Shown in pieces: positions 54,379 to 63,029 of a stretch of DNA of 64,000 bases. This DNA is from Ktedonobacteria bacterium. GTDB lineage: Bacteria > Chloroflexota > Ktedonobacteria > Ktedonobacterales > JACDGC01. The DNA is taken from contig DAIDHM010000200.1 in assembly GCA_027459705.1 (NCBI GenBank), positions 1-64,000 on the forward strand, written 5' to 3'. The notes beneath the pieces are model-generated. The model was given only the letters and a program-made list of their open reading frames with translations, ran no database searches and was not told the origin of the DNA. Numbering within the stretch: the stretch's first letter is position 1; every line of letters starts with the position of its first letter. A program made the translations under genes and the position numbers.

Positions 54379-55530
54379 CTAGGGCTGTGTAGCTTGAGTG
54401 GTACCAAGGAAACGTGCGAGGATATGTGACGGCTCCTCCAGCGTTTCCCGGCGCAACGAATAATAGCTCAGATGATCGCGCATATGCACGGTCACCAGAC
54501 CCGCCGCTCGTAGCCGGATCATATGGTGGCGGGTCGTCGCCTTCGTCAATTTCAGATGTTCCGATAGCTCGGTCAAATACATCTGGCGGTCCGCGAGATG
54601 GCGCAAGATACGAAGCCGCGTATCATCTGCCAGCGCCTCGAAGAGTCGCACCATCTCGCGTCGACTATTGGCTTCTTGTTCAGCGGCAGTCTTCGCCGAT
54701 TCAAGGATCGGATAGCAATAAGTCAGCGTGTCATCCACGGTGAAACTGAAGACGATGGGCATAATCATGACACTCGGCGCCAGAATGATCCGCGTGACGT
54801 GGGCAGGCATCTCAAAAGCAATGCCATGAATGACTTCGGTAAAAATCTGCGCTGGCGGCAGCAACATTTGTCGTTTCTTCTGGAACTCCACCTCGCGGCG
54901 CAGTGAGGGCATGATGCGCTCCGCTTCAGCCGCGAAGAAACCTTCGTACCATTGGCGCAGCATACCGACGAAGATGAGCCGTTCCCCTTCGGGATCTTCC
55001 AGAAGGCGTCGTACAGCGAGGCGTTCGATAGGGGGATAGCGCCTGATGAAAGCGGCGATGCGTGGCATGACCTCGTCGCGACTTTCCGCATTCTTGTACT
55101 GTTGGATGATACTCCTGGCCACCTCGCGCCAGTCATCCCCCAATCCGTTACTCTCCATAATCGGGATCAAGACTTCTTCAACTGGGATGGTTTCCATCCA
55201 GGCTAAAGTCGCCAAAATATCTTGCGGATCCGGCGAGAGGTTGAATATGCCATAGATGTGGACCGCGTGCAATCCGCCACGTTCCTCCTCGCCAAAGTAA
55301 AACGAGAGGCGATCGACGAGGTCTGGCGAGCAGGCAGCGCGGGCCCGTTCGATCCATTGGGGATCGAGATCGGCTTCGGAATAAAATGATGCGTTAAACG
55401 CAATGTGCAGGCTCAAGATCATGTCGAAGAGAGGGCTCGCAATAAATGTCAGAGCGGGAGGATTCGGTCGGGGCAGGGGAAGTTCAACATGGCGGATGTG
55501 ATTATTCCCCTCATCATCGTGTTTAGACAT
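54379..55530 (-). CDS. ArsR-type regulator with a large N-terminal domain
   Basis: 383 residues. The C-terminal part (about 290-370) is an ArsR-like winged helix: RLFEALADDTRLRILRHLADRQMYLTELSEHLKLTKATTRHHMIRLRAAGLV. The N-terminal about 280 residues resemble the DUF5937-type domain found fused to ArsR helices in Actinobacteria and Chloroflexota; it is all-alpha with several Trp/Tyr clusters (FASPLFDMILSLHIAF-like). The usual metal-binding Cys of ArsR are absent, so a small-molecule or protein signal is more likely. ATG at 55530. Convergent with mnmA. Target unknown. Confidence 0.82.
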   Translation of the reverse strand: MSKHDDEGNNHIRHVELPLPRPNPPALTFIASPLFDMILSLHIAFNASFYSEADLDPQWIERARAACSPDLVDRLSFYFGEEERGGLHAVHIYGIFNLSPDPQDILATLAWMETIPVEEVLIPIMESNGLGDDWREVARSIIQQYKNAESRDEVMPRIAAFIRRYPPIERLAVRRLLEDPEGERLIFVGMLRQWYEGFFAAEAERIMPSLRREVEFQKKRQMLLPPAQIFTEVIHGIAFEMPAHVTRIILAPSVMIMPIVFSFTVDDTLTYCYPILESAKTAAEQEANSRREMVRLFEALADDTRLRILRHLADRQMYLTELSEHLKLTKATTRHHMIRLRAAGLVTVHMRDHLSYYSLRRETLEEPSHILARFLGTTQATQP

Positions 55531-55708
55531 CGCAAGACTCCTCTCGTCGGGTCCCTCAAAATCGCATCGAGGTGGGAAACATGGAAAACAACCATGCCTT
55601 CAGGTGCAGGTCTGCGTGTCGCCTCAATGGGTATCAACCATTATGGTATGGGATTGGCCAGGTCGTCGTCAAGCAAGCAAGAAGATCAACCGATTTCACC
55701 CATACGAG

Positions 55709-55737
55709 TGGCGATCGTCGCGCGTATATGGTATGCT
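55709..55737 (+). promoter_or_regulatory. Promoter for the small basic ORF
   Basis: TGGCGA (55709-55714), 17-base spacer, TATGCT (55732-55737). About 45 bases before the TTG start. The -35 matches the mnmA one (TGGCGA). Confidence 0.45.
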
Positions 55738-55783
55738 CTAGCGTGTCATATACGGAAATCATACGACAAAGGAGGTGGTGCAG

Positions 55784-55900
55784 TTGTCGGGACGTGGCGC
55801 GGTGAAAAATCGTATCAAGGCGCGCAACTTGCGCCGAGGACTTTTGGCACGACGAAAGCGCAACATCGGGCGCAAAATGCGACAGAAGCGGGGCGTATAG
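55784..55900 (+). CDS. Tiny, very basic protein (38 residues)
   Basis: Too short for usual gene finders. TTG start at 55784 with AAAGGAGG 8 bases upstream; stop TAG at 55898-55900. The 38-residue product has 16 Arg/Lys and no Asp or Glu. It begins MSGRGAVKNRIKARNL and ends RKMRQKRGV. It has a promoter candidate and a strong terminator (55916-55950), so it forms a complete transcription unit. Charge and size recall small ribosomal proteins (bL36, bTHX, bS22/mS38-like), but I do not see a match to any of them. Possible RNA or DNA binder. Confidence 0.6.
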   Translation: MSGRGAVKNRIKARNLRRGLLARRKRNIGRKMRQKRGV

Positions 55901-55915
55901 CCTCGAACGGCACAG

Positions 55916-55950
55916 GAGAGGGAGGTGACCAGCGTGGTCGCCTCCCTCTC
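55916..55950 (+). terminator. Strong terminator hairpin
   Basis: A 15-bp stem with one G-T pair (GAGAGGGAGGTGACC at 55916-55930 with GGTCGCCTCCCTCTC at 55936-55950), 5-nt loop, then ATTTC. It ends the small basic ORF and, on the other strand, the M19 remnant. Confidence 0.65.
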
Positions 55951-55956
55951 ATTTCA

Positions 55957-56361
55957 TCACGCGCGCCACACTGTCTGATATAACCGCAACCAATTGCCAC
56001 CCATGATTTGCCGTACGTGCTCCGGTGTGTAGCCCCTCGTCAACAATGCCTGTGTGACGTGCACGCATTCGGCGATCGAGGTGAAACCGACCAATGGAGG
56101 TGCATGCAAGAATGTCTCCAACATTTCTGGCGGCATGCCACGGAGGACGCGCAGGGCCACCTCACGTGGCATGTGTTCCATGAAATCCGGACCCAGACCA
56201 ACTTGATCGATTCCGACCAAATTCACCAGTGTATCAATGATGGCAATATAATCGTCCAGGGTCGCATTGAAGTTGCCTGTGACCATCAAAGGAAATGCCA
56301 CTGCACCAATGACGCCACCGCGCCATGCGGTAGAATCAGGGCGTATAGCGTCGTGCAGCAC
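55957..56361 (-). pseudogene. C-terminal remnant of an M19 (renal) dipeptidase
   Basis: 134 codons matching only the end of peptidase M19: GGVIGAVAFP, LDDYIAIIDTLVNLVGIDQVGLGPDF, FTSIAECVHVTQALLTRGYTPEHVRQIMGGNWLRLY. A whole M19 protein is about 330-400 residues and carries most zinc ligands in the missing N-terminal two thirds. Upstream in this frame a TGA lies five codons before the GTG start, and no longer frame is found. So this is a truncated, inactive gene or a relic of a deletion; the DNA up to the next gene (56448) shows no clear remainder. Confidence 0.7.
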
Positions 56362-56447
56362 GTGCGCGGGGATGGATCAATCGCCCCCTCTCGTCGTTGG
56401 CGGCGCCAGCACCATAGGCAGATTCTGTTAAACTGAGTTACCCGGTG

Positions 56448-57353
56448 CTACGGTTTCTGGCCAAAGGCCACGTAGAAAGGTTGCACCGCGCGAGAACGGG
56501 CGAATTCCTCCGGCAAGCGCGCCAGGGCCGCGCTATATTCCTCAGCGGAGGCAATGCCTTGCGAGACCACCGGGCCTTGCATGCCGCCCATCAAGGAAAG
56601 GCCATTCGTCTGTAACATCAGCCCGACATGGCCACCATATGGCCCAATCGGTCCTGGAATCTCGCGGCTGACAACCCGGACTAAACCCGCCTCCGTGAGA
56701 AAGCCGCCGATGCGCTCGCCGAATTTTGGCTCAATGCCAAAGCGCTTGCTCATGGTGATGCCCCAGTCAATGATCTGGGTCAAGGCGGGACCACCATCGC
56801 GTGGCAAGCTACCCTCGGTGAGTTCGATCCACCCACCGCGGGTGGTCACGCGAGCTAACTCGCGAACCATACCCCCCCATTGCTGCGATGGGATCGCGCC
56901 AGCCAGGAACCGCATATGCACATACTCGAAATTATTGTCAGGGAACGGCAGTCCTTCCAGGATGTTCGCTTTGAGGAAAGTGTAGTTCTCGGGCAAGGAG
57001 GCGACACCTTCGCCCAGGATACCGGTCTGTTCGGCAGGAGGATCAGCGATATCGACGCCAACAACATTGGCATCCGGAAAGATGGTCGCCATTTCGATCG
57101 CCCAGCGACCTGTACCCGAGCCTACATCCAGGATACTCAGCGGTGACCGCAGGGGCGCCGCGTAAGGTGCCTTGAGCAGGTAGCGCAAAATATAGTGCTG
57201 AAAATCGAGGCGTCGTTGCTCCATGAGATCATTCGGCAGAAGATAAGGGATAGTGGCGATCCGCCGTCGACCACCAAGAGTGACATAGCGTTGTCGTGCC
57301 GGTGACTCGGCCTCCGCTGTCCGGGCTTGTTTGCGCCAGTTCCACCAGGGCAT
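56448..57353 (-). CDS. SAM-dependent methyltransferase
   Basis: Class I methyltransferase, 301 residues. SAM motif I is SILDVGSGTGRWAIEMATIFP, with the acidic end of beta 2 in VVGVDIADPP; later motifs follow (FLKANILEGLPFPDNNFEYVHMRF, ELARVTTRGGWIELTEGSL). The layout resembles UbiE/cyclopropane-synthase-like small-molecule methyltransferases. The ATG at 57353 has GGAGG 7 bases upstream. Two hairpins lie in its leader (57380-57412 and 57438-57473). The substrate is unknown. Confidence 0.85.
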   Translation of the reverse strand: MPWWNWRKQARTAEAESPARQRYVTLGGRRRIATIPYLLPNDLMEQRRLDFQHYILRYLLKAPYAAPLRSPLSILDVGSGTGRWAIEMATIFPDANVVGVDIADPPAEQTGILGEGVASLPENYTFLKANILEGLPFPDNNFEYVHMRFLAGAIPSQQWGGMVRELARVTTRGGWIELTEGSLPRDGGPALTQIIDWGITMSKRFGIEPKFGERIGGFLTEAGLVRVVSREIPGPIGPYGGHVGLMLQTNGLSLMGGMQGPVVSQGIASAEEYSAALARLPEEFARSRAVQPFYVAFGQKP

Positions 57354-57379
57354 CAAGATACCTCCAGAAGGATGAGAGC

Positions 57380-57412
57380 AGCGGCCTGACGGGTAGCTCC
57401 GCACAGGCCGCT
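57380..57412 (-). promoter_or_regulatory. Hairpin in the leader of the methyltransferase gene
   Basis: AGCGGCCT (57380-57387) and AGGCCGCT (57405-57412), perfect 8 bp with a 17-nt loop, ending about 27 bases before the start. Confidence 0.35.
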
Positions 57413-57437
57413 CCACAAGAAACCAAATGGTGTGCTC

Positions 57438-57473
57438 GCCTGCTCATGCTAACATATATGAGCAAGAGCAGGC
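57438..57473 (-). terminator. Terminator of the Etf-oxidoreductase operon
   Basis: GCCTGCTC/GAGCAGGC 8-bp stem, which can instead form a 7-bp TGCTCAT/ATGAGCA stem with a shorter loop. It lies 36 bases after the stop of the membrane oxidoreductase on the minus strand. Confidence 0.5.
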
Positions 57474-57508
57474 AGAACCCCAGTGGATCTTCCCCTGGTC
57501 AGCCGCCA

Positions 57509-59665
57509 TCACTCCTCGGCGGGTGCGCTCACCGCCCCGCTGGTTGGAGCGCTTTCCAGCGCGCGCGCCAGAATCTCGGCGATGTCCTCGACCTTGAAAT
57601 CATCGCCTTTGCCCTTAGCGGTGATGCCATCCTCGAACATCGTGATGCAGAATGGGCAGGCCGCCGCCATGGCTGACGCGCCCGTATCCAGCGCTTCCTG
57701 TACGCGCGCGTGATTCACGCGCGTTCCCGTCTTCTCTTCCATCCAGACGCGCCCGCCGCCGCCGCCGCAACAAAAGCTATGGTTGCGATTACGGCCCATC
57801 TCGGTAACCCCGTTGCTGCTGATGACATTGAGGATCTTGCGCGGCTCATCATAGATATCGTTCCAGCGGCCGATATAGCATGGATCATGATATGTCATGG
57901 TCCGTGTATCGAAGCCCTCGGGCAACTTGAGCTTGCCGGTCATCATCAGCACGTTGATATATTGCGTATGATGGACGACATGATAGTCTCCGCCCAACTG
58001 CGTATACTCATTTTTGATAGAGTTAAAGCAGTGTGGGCAGGCCGTCACGATCGTCCGTCGGCGCGGCGGCCGCGCCACCGACGCCTCAACGTCTTCCCCG
58101 CTGGTCGCCGTCGCGACGCGGCGATTGAAGCCATAGCCATTGAGCACTTCGATATTTTGTTGCGCCAACGTCTGCCAGAGGTACTCATTGCCGATGCGGC
58201 GCGCCGGATCGCCCGTACAGCTCTCTTCCGGCCCCAGGATCGCGAAATCCACACCGGCCGCCTGCAATACTTTGACAAAGGCCGTCGCTACTTTGCGATT
58301 GCGCGCATCGAACGATCCCATACAACCGACCCAGTAGAGCACCGGCACATTGGGATCATCTGCCAGCAACTTGATGCCCAGGTCACGCGCCCAATCGGCG
58401 CGAGTATCATTGCGCATCTGCAGGGCGTTGTTATTGCGTTCCATGCTGGTGAAGAGGGGCGTCAATTCTTTGGGGAAGCGGCCTTCCTCTTCCATAACCA
58501 GGTGGCGGCGCATATCGGCGATCTTGGTCACATGATCGATATTGACCGGACAGACCTCGACGCACGCACCGCAGTTCGTGCAAGACCAGAGTGTCTCATC
58601 TTTGATGCGTCCGCCGACCAGCGGGATGACTCGACCCTGGTCCTCATCACCACTGGTATCAATGGTCTTGGCCAGCAGTCGACCGCCATCATCGAAAAGC
58701 TGCTCTTTGACGCCCAGGATGATCTCCTTGGGCCAGAGCGGTTTGCCGGTCGCCAGCGCCGGACAGACCGCATTGCAGCGGCCACATTCCGTGCAAGCGT
58801 AACCATCGAGCAATTGTTTCCAGGTGAAGTCCGTGATCTTGGAAGCTCCCACCGGTTCTTCGCGCTCGAAGCGCCCCTCGATATCTGGGATCAACGGCAG
58901 CGCGCCTTTTGGTTGCGCTTCGGACTTTTTGAGGAAGACATTGAAGGGAGTCGCCAACAAATGCAGATGCTTCGAGTAAGGAATGTAAATCAGGAACCCC
59001 AGTACGGTCAGGATATGTGACCACCAGAAGAGGCGATAGAGTGCCAGAGCCGCGCCCATGGGAATGCCCGTGAAAGGCGCCGAGAAGAAGCCAGCCAGTG
59101 GTGTATATTCTGCAGCGGACTGACTTGCGGCGAGATAACCGAATGTCTCGGTCCCTACCAACGTCACGACGACCATCAAGATCAACCCCAGGATGATCAT
59201 GCCGTCTTTCCAATCATGCGACTGGCTCTTGAGTGCCATCGGCCGCAAGATCGCCCGGCGATAGGCGAAGACCAGCAGTGCGACGGTCACCAGCACAAGG
59301 AAGATATCCAGGACGACTCCATATTGGGGCGTCGCGATGACCGGCAAAGAGAAGCCCAGGCCATTGGCCCAGAGATTGAGCGCACCTAACTGAATGACGA
59401 TGAAACCCCAGAACGTAAAAAAATGCGCCAGACCCGGGATAGGGTTGCGCAAAACACCACTCTGGCCCAGCACGCCGCGCAAGAAGAAGCCGATGCGCTC
59501 GGGCAGGTGATCCAGTCGGTTCTCTGGTCGACCCAGGCGCAGCAGGCGGATCAGGTGGCGGATGCGCAGGGCAAAGAACGTCCACGCGCCGACCAGAACC
59601 GCAGCAAAGACGACCGCCCCGAAGATGTTGCCCGTTGGCAGGACGGCAGGTGGGTGGAACCACAT
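57509..59665 (-). CDS. Membrane Fe-S oxidoreductase, EtfAB:quinone oxidoreductase type
   Basis: 718 residues. The first about 250 residues have six membrane helices like the haem-binding gamma subunit of nitrate reductase. Next come two 4Fe-4S motifs (ACTECGRCNAVCPAL and SCTNCGACVEVCPVN), then two cysteine-rich CCG-type domains of heterodisulfide reductase (VGCMGSFDARN ... ESCTGDPARR, and HDPCYIGRWN ... FCCGGGGGR). This matches the membrane-bound EtfAB:(mena)quinone oxidoreductase (EMO/EtfD, DUF224) that passes electrons from EtfAB to the quinone pool. etfA and etfB lie just upstream on the same strand. ATG at 59665 with GAGGAG upstream. Role: electrons from acyl-CoA dehydrogenases. Confidence 0.92.
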   Translation of the reverse strand: MWFHPPAVLPTGNIFGAVVFAAVLVGAWTFFALRIRHLIRLLRLGRPENRLDHLPERIGFFLRGVLGQSGVLRNPIPGLAHFFTFWGFIVIQLGALNLWANGLGFSLPVIATPQYGVVLDIFLVLVTVALLVFAYRRAILRPMALKSQSHDWKDGMIILGLILMVVVTLVGTETFGYLAASQSAAEYTPLAGFFSAPFTGIPMGAALALYRLFWWSHILTVLGFLIYIPYSKHLHLLATPFNVFLKKSEAQPKGALPLIPDIEGRFEREEPVGASKITDFTWKQLLDGYACTECGRCNAVCPALATGKPLWPKEIILGVKEQLFDDGGRLLAKTIDTSGDEDQGRVIPLVGGRIKDETLWSCTNCGACVEVCPVNIDHVTKIADMRRHLVMEEEGRFPKELTPLFTSMERNNNALQMRNDTRADWARDLGIKLLADDPNVPVLYWVGCMGSFDARNRKVATAFVKVLQAAGVDFAILGPEESCTGDPARRIGNEYLWQTLAQQNIEVLNGYGFNRRVATATSGEDVEASVARPPRRRTIVTACPHCFNSIKNEYTQLGGDYHVVHHTQYINVLMMTGKLKLPEGFDTRTMTYHDPCYIGRWNDIYDEPRKILNVISSNGVTEMGRNRNHSFCCGGGGGRVWMEEKTGTRVNHARVQEALDTGASAMAAACPFCITMFEDGITAKGKGDDFKVEDIAEILARALESAPTSGAVSAPAEE

Positions 59666-59714
59666 AACAGAACTCCTCATCCGGTGCTATGCGCGACAGT
59701 CCGCTATTCAGCGG

Positions 59715-59748
59715 CGGCCGATCCGGCCGCAATGGGCTGGATCGGCCG
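59715..59748 (-). promoter_or_regulatory. Intercistronic hairpin between etfA and the membrane oxidoreductase
   Basis: A perfect 10-bp CGGCCGATCC/GGATCGGCCG stem (59715-59724, 59739-59748) with a 14-nt loop. No T tract. Suits a partial terminator or RNA stability element that sets the Etf to oxidoreductase ratio. Confidence 0.4.
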
Positions 59749-59808
59749 GAGCATACGAGCGGGGCAAAAATGGCGGACCCGGCGCGCTCATGGTCGAGGC
59801 AGTGCGCC

Positions 59809-60849
59809 TCAGTGGGTCTTGCGCGCCTCCACCAGGCGCGTCAATTCTGGCACGATCACCGTCAGATCGCCGACAATGCCGAGATCGCTAAACGTGAAGA
59901 TCGGCGCGTCTTTGTCTTTATTGATGGCAATGATGGAGCGACTGGTCTGCATGCCTGCCTGGTGTTGGATGGCACCAGAGATGCCGCAGGCAATGTAGAC
60001 CTCCGGCTTGACTGTGCGACCCGTCTGGCCGATATGGTGGCGATGCGGCAACCAGCCATCATCGGTCACCGGGCGCGAGGCGCCGACGACACCGCCCAAC
60101 GCCTTGGCCAGTGCATCAATCATCGCGAAGTTTTCGGCGCTGCCAACGCCCCGACCACCTGAGACAATGATTGCGGCCTCTTCGACATTAGCGCGACTGG
60201 GCGGCGGTACGTACTGTGCATGGCCGCCTTCCGTGCTCATGTGGCCTTCGGCCGTGATGCCTTCGATGCCAAAGGGACCACTGACTTTCGCGCCCTGCGC
60301 GGGAGCCGCAGGCGCCGGGAGGGCTACTAACGTTGCAGTGGCATCGGATCGAGTAATCTGAAACGCGTTCTGACGGGCAAGGATCAGCTTCGTCCCCTCG
60401 CCAGCGAAGGCGACTGAGACATTCAACTGGCCACCGAAGGCAGGAACTACCATCGCCAACGCGCCATCGACAAACTCTGCCGCCGTCACGTTGTACTCGA
60501 TGCCCAGCCCAAGGCGCGCCGCCAGGCGGCCAGCGATATCGCGACCCACGTTAGTGGCAGGGATCAAGACCGCAAGGGGTGCTTCCGCGCGGATCAATTC
60601 CGCTAGCGCGTCGGTCGCGGGCTGTGCCAGATAGGTATCGTAGACCGAATCATCGCTGTAGAGCACCTTGGCGACGCCGGTGCCTACGAGGGCAGTAGCG
60701 GCCGCCTGCGCGCCCGCGCCCAGCGCGATCGCCGTCGCGCGACCGCCACTGGCTTGCGCCAATTGGGCAGCTTTGCTCGCCAATTGTAGCGAGATGTTCT
60801 TCAGCTTCCCCTGCTCCAACTCCGCTACCGACCAAATATCGTTGCTCAT
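59809..60849 (-). CDS. etfA: Electron transfer flavoprotein alpha subunit
   Basis: 346 residues. FAD-binding C-terminal domain (ASRPVTDDGWLPHRHHIGQTGRTVKPEVYIACGISGAIQHQAGMQTSRSIIAINKDKDAPIFTFSDLGIVGD) and the N-terminal Etf fold (WSVAELEQGKLKNISLQLASKAAQLAQASGG). Both are typical of the group that works with acyl-CoA dehydrogenases. Starts 19 bases after the etfB stop on the same strand. It takes electrons with etfB and hands them to the membrane oxidoreductase encoded downstream. Confidence 0.96.
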   Translation of the reverse strand: MSNDIWSVAELEQGKLKNISLQLASKAAQLAQASGGRATAIALGAGAQAAATALVGTGVAKVLYSDDSVYDTYLAQPATDALAELIRAEAPLAVLIPATNVGRDIAGRLAARLGLGIEYNVTAAEFVDGALAMVVPAFGGQLNVSVAFAGEGTKLILARQNAFQITRSDATATLVALPAPAAPAQGAKVSGPFGIEGITAEGHMSTEGGHAQYVPPPSRANVEEAAIIVSGGRGVGSAENFAMIDALAKALGGVVGASRPVTDDGWLPHRHHIGQTGRTVKPEVYIACGISGAIQHQAGMQTSRSIIAINKDKDAPIFTFSDLGIVGDLTVIVPELTRLVEARKTH

Positions 60850-60868
60850 GGTTGGCTCGCACCCCTTC

Positions 60869-61648
60869 TCAGATAATCTTCTGTTCGATCAAATAGTCGA
60901 GAATGCGTTGGGCGGCACCCTCATTGCCGACATGGATCTCTCGGCGGCGCTGAGTAGAGACCGCCTGGCTCCCTGTCACACGCTCACGCGCGGCGGCGGT
61001 GCCAACGGTGCCCGCGGCGATACCGAGGTCTGCCAGGGTCCACGTCTCAACGGGTTTCTTCTTGGCATTGACGATGCCTTTCATCGAAGGGTAGCGTGGA
61101 CTATTATTGATACCTTTGGCAATACTCACCAGCGCGGGGAGCGGCGCTTCGGCGACGGTATAGCCCACCTCGGCCTGGCGCTGGATCTTGACCGTGGTCC
61201 CGGCAACCTCGAGCTTGGTGGCGAAGGAGAGGAGCGGAACTCCGAGGAATTCGGCGACGATGCTCGGCACGACCCCACCATACGCATCCGCCGAGGCCTG
61301 GCCAAAGAGCGCCATATCGTACCCAATCTTGGTGAGTGCCGCCGCCAGGACGCGCCCGGTGGCGACGGCATCCGAACCGGCCAGGGCCGGATCACTCACG
61401 ACGACGCCGCGATCGACGCCCATTGCCAGCGCGCGGCGGACAGCGGTATCGGTCTGGGCGGGACTCATCGTCAGGACAATGACTTCACCACCATGTTGCT
61501 CGAATTGTCTGATGCCTTCTTCGATCGTGTATTCATCGAATGGATTCTGGATGGTCTCAGTGGGATTGCGGACAAGACGCTGGTCAGTTCCCAGGGATTT
61601 ACTGACCTCAGTTGAAGGCGTCTCTTTCATGCACACGACGATTCTCAA
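60869..61648 (-). CDS. etfB: Electron transfer flavoprotein beta subunit
   Basis: 259 residues from the TTG at 61648, which has GGAGG 8 bases upstream. Family pattern: RIVVCMKETPST, NPFDEYTIEEGIRQFEQHGGEVIVLTMSP, GVDRGVVVSDPALAGSDAVATGRVLAAAL, and DAYGGVVPSIVAEFLGVPLLSFATKLE. First gene of the etfBA-oxidoreductase operon, with an excellent promoter at 61754-61783 (TTGACA-18-TACAAT). The longer ATG frame adds five residues only. Confidence 0.96.
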   Translation of the reverse strand: MRIVVCMKETPSTEVSKSLGTDQRLVRNPTETIQNPFDEYTIEEGIRQFEQHGGEVIVLTMSPAQTDTAVRRALAMGVDRGVVVSDPALAGSDAVATGRVLAAALTKIGYDMALFGQASADAYGGVVPSIVAEFLGVPLLSFATKLEVAGTTVKIQRQAEVGYTVAEAPLPALVSIAKGINNSPRYPSMKGIVNAKKKPVETWTLADLGIAAGTVGTAAARERVTGSQAVSTQRRREIHVGNEGAAQRILDYLIEQKII

Positions 61649-62159
61649 CGTCGAAACCTCCATCGCAAATGTCGGGGGAGAGGGAGGCGAGGGCGCGCGC
61701 CGATTTGCGCGGGGTATGGAACGCCCTTGTTCCCGGATCAGTCATTCATGTGCATTGTATGCAGAGCCGTATGGCAGTGTCAATGTTGCCAGTTGACAAC
61801 ATCCCAATCGCTGGCTAACAAGAATGCACTAACTGTGACGCTGCACAACGCACAACGCCACGGATGACCCATCCCACTTACTACTCATGTCCGCGACCGA
61901 CCGATTGTCACGGCTGTGCCAACAGCGTCCAGGTAATATCAGGAGATCTGCCACGCGCGCCACATGCCAGGACCAGTGACATTGAGGAGAATGGATCACC
62001 AGCAGATTAGACGAATGTGCGACACTATACTGAGGAAACAACGTTCTATAGAGTTGCTGCGAATGCGGATGAGTGGTGTCCCATCGCAATGGGACCGCAT
62101 CAATGACGAGGTCGACACGGCGTGGACTTCGTTGGGAACGTTTGGGAGAAAGGCAGACC
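61649..62159. other. Divergent region with the etf promoter
   Basis: 511 bases. The etfB promoter (61754-61783, minus) is the clear signal. On the plus strand a TATACT at 62026-62031 is a weak -10 for the hydrolase gene. No gene supported. Confidence 0.45.
61754..61783 (-). promoter_or_regulatory. Near-consensus sigma-70 promoter of the etf operon
   Basis: Minus strand: consensus -35 TTGACA (rc of 61778-61783), 18-base spacer, TACAAT (rc of 61754-61759). About 100 bases of leader to the etfB start. The best promoter in the window by eye. Confidence 0.75.
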
Positions 62160-62720
62160 ATGACCACACTTGAGAATCGCCCCAAGACTGCATTGCTCGT
62201 CATCGATGTCCAGAACGGTGTCGTTGCGCAGGCGTATGGCCGCGATGCGGTCGTCGCGAACATCGCCGAACTGGTCGCGCAGGCGCGGCGCGAAGAAGTC
62301 CCGGTCATTTGGGTGCAGCATTTCGATGAAGAACTGGCGCGCGGTAGCGACGCCTGGCGCATCGTATCCGAGTTGACACCTGGTAAGGCTGAACCGGTCA
62401 TCGAGAAACACTACGGCGATGCCTTCGAGGATACCACCCTCGAGACCGTGCTCGCTGGTCTGGGAGTCGGGAGACTGGTGGTCGTCGGCGCCCAGACCGA
62501 CGCGTGCATCCGCTCGACCCTTCACGGCGCATTCGCCCGAGGCTATGACGCGACACTTGTCAAAGACGCCCATACGACTGATGACCAATCCAAATGGGGT
62601 GCGCCTCCTCCAGAACAGGTGATCGCGCATACGAACCTGTATTGGACGTACCAGACAGCGCCAGGACGCACGGCCGGAACAGTATCGACCAAGGAGGTCG
62701 ATTTCGGCGGCCACCCCTGA
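62160..62720 (+). CDS. Isochorismatase-family cysteine hydrolase
   Basis: 186 residues, cytoplasmic. Cys-Asp-Lys triad: D16 in LLVIDVQNG, K83 in VIEKHYGDAF and C116 in GAQTDACIRSTLHGAF. The same family includes isochorismatase, nicotinamidase and various amidohydrolases; the sequence does not settle which. The ATG at 62160 has GAGAAAGG upstream; a longer frame from 62073 lacks an SD. A hairpin follows (62993-63029) but only 270 bases later. Substrate unknown. Confidence 0.88.
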   Translation: MTTLENRPKTALLVIDVQNGVVAQAYGRDAVVANIAELVAQARREEVPVIWVQHFDEELARGSDAWRIVSELTPGKAEPVIEKHYGDAFEDTTLETVLAGLGVGRLVVVGAQTDACIRSTLHGAFARGYDATLVKDAHTTDDQSKWGAPPPEQVIAHTNLYWTYQTAPGRTAGTVSTKEVDFGGHP

Positions 62721-63029
62721 GGCCAGCGCTCCGTGGACGTCTCGACAAAAGAACCGAGCACCACCGGACTCATTGCGAATGCCAGGAGACGACAACTGAT
62801 CTGGAAAATTGACCCTAAGGTGCCACCAACAAATATCGTCCGTCGCTAGCTCGACGAGGAATCAAAGTACATGCCGAGCGGCTTCATGAGGCTAGATGAC
62901 GGAAAATAGACGACGATCTGCCCAGCAGAGTGACCTGTTAGATTGATCGTGTCTGCGTCTACTGGTGCTTACACCGCAGTAGCGGAGCGAGTTTGACCCT
63001 CCCCCGGCTAACACGCGGGGGAGGGTCAA
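62721..63029. other. Intergenic region, with a strong hairpin at its end
   Basis: 309 bases. Only the 62993-63029 hairpin is structured. No gene. Confidence 0.45.
62993..63029 (+). terminator. Perfect 14-bp terminator hairpin
   Basis: TTGACCCTCCCCCG (62993-63006) pairs fully with CGGGGGAGGGTCAA (63016-63029), 9-nt loop, followed by TTCTATGGG. It directly abuts the start of the broken NADAR frame. Confidence 0.65.

Noticed and set aside
57710-59020. 436-codon open frame on the plus strand inside the membrane oxidoreductase gene
   Set aside because: It is antisense to a clearly conserved gene with iron-sulfur motifs, has no SD and no family likeness. Long open frames opposite real genes are common in GC-rich DNA.
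60668-61615. 315-codon plus-strand frame across etfA and etfB
   Set aside because: Antisense to two well conserved genes; no SD and no recognisable motifs.
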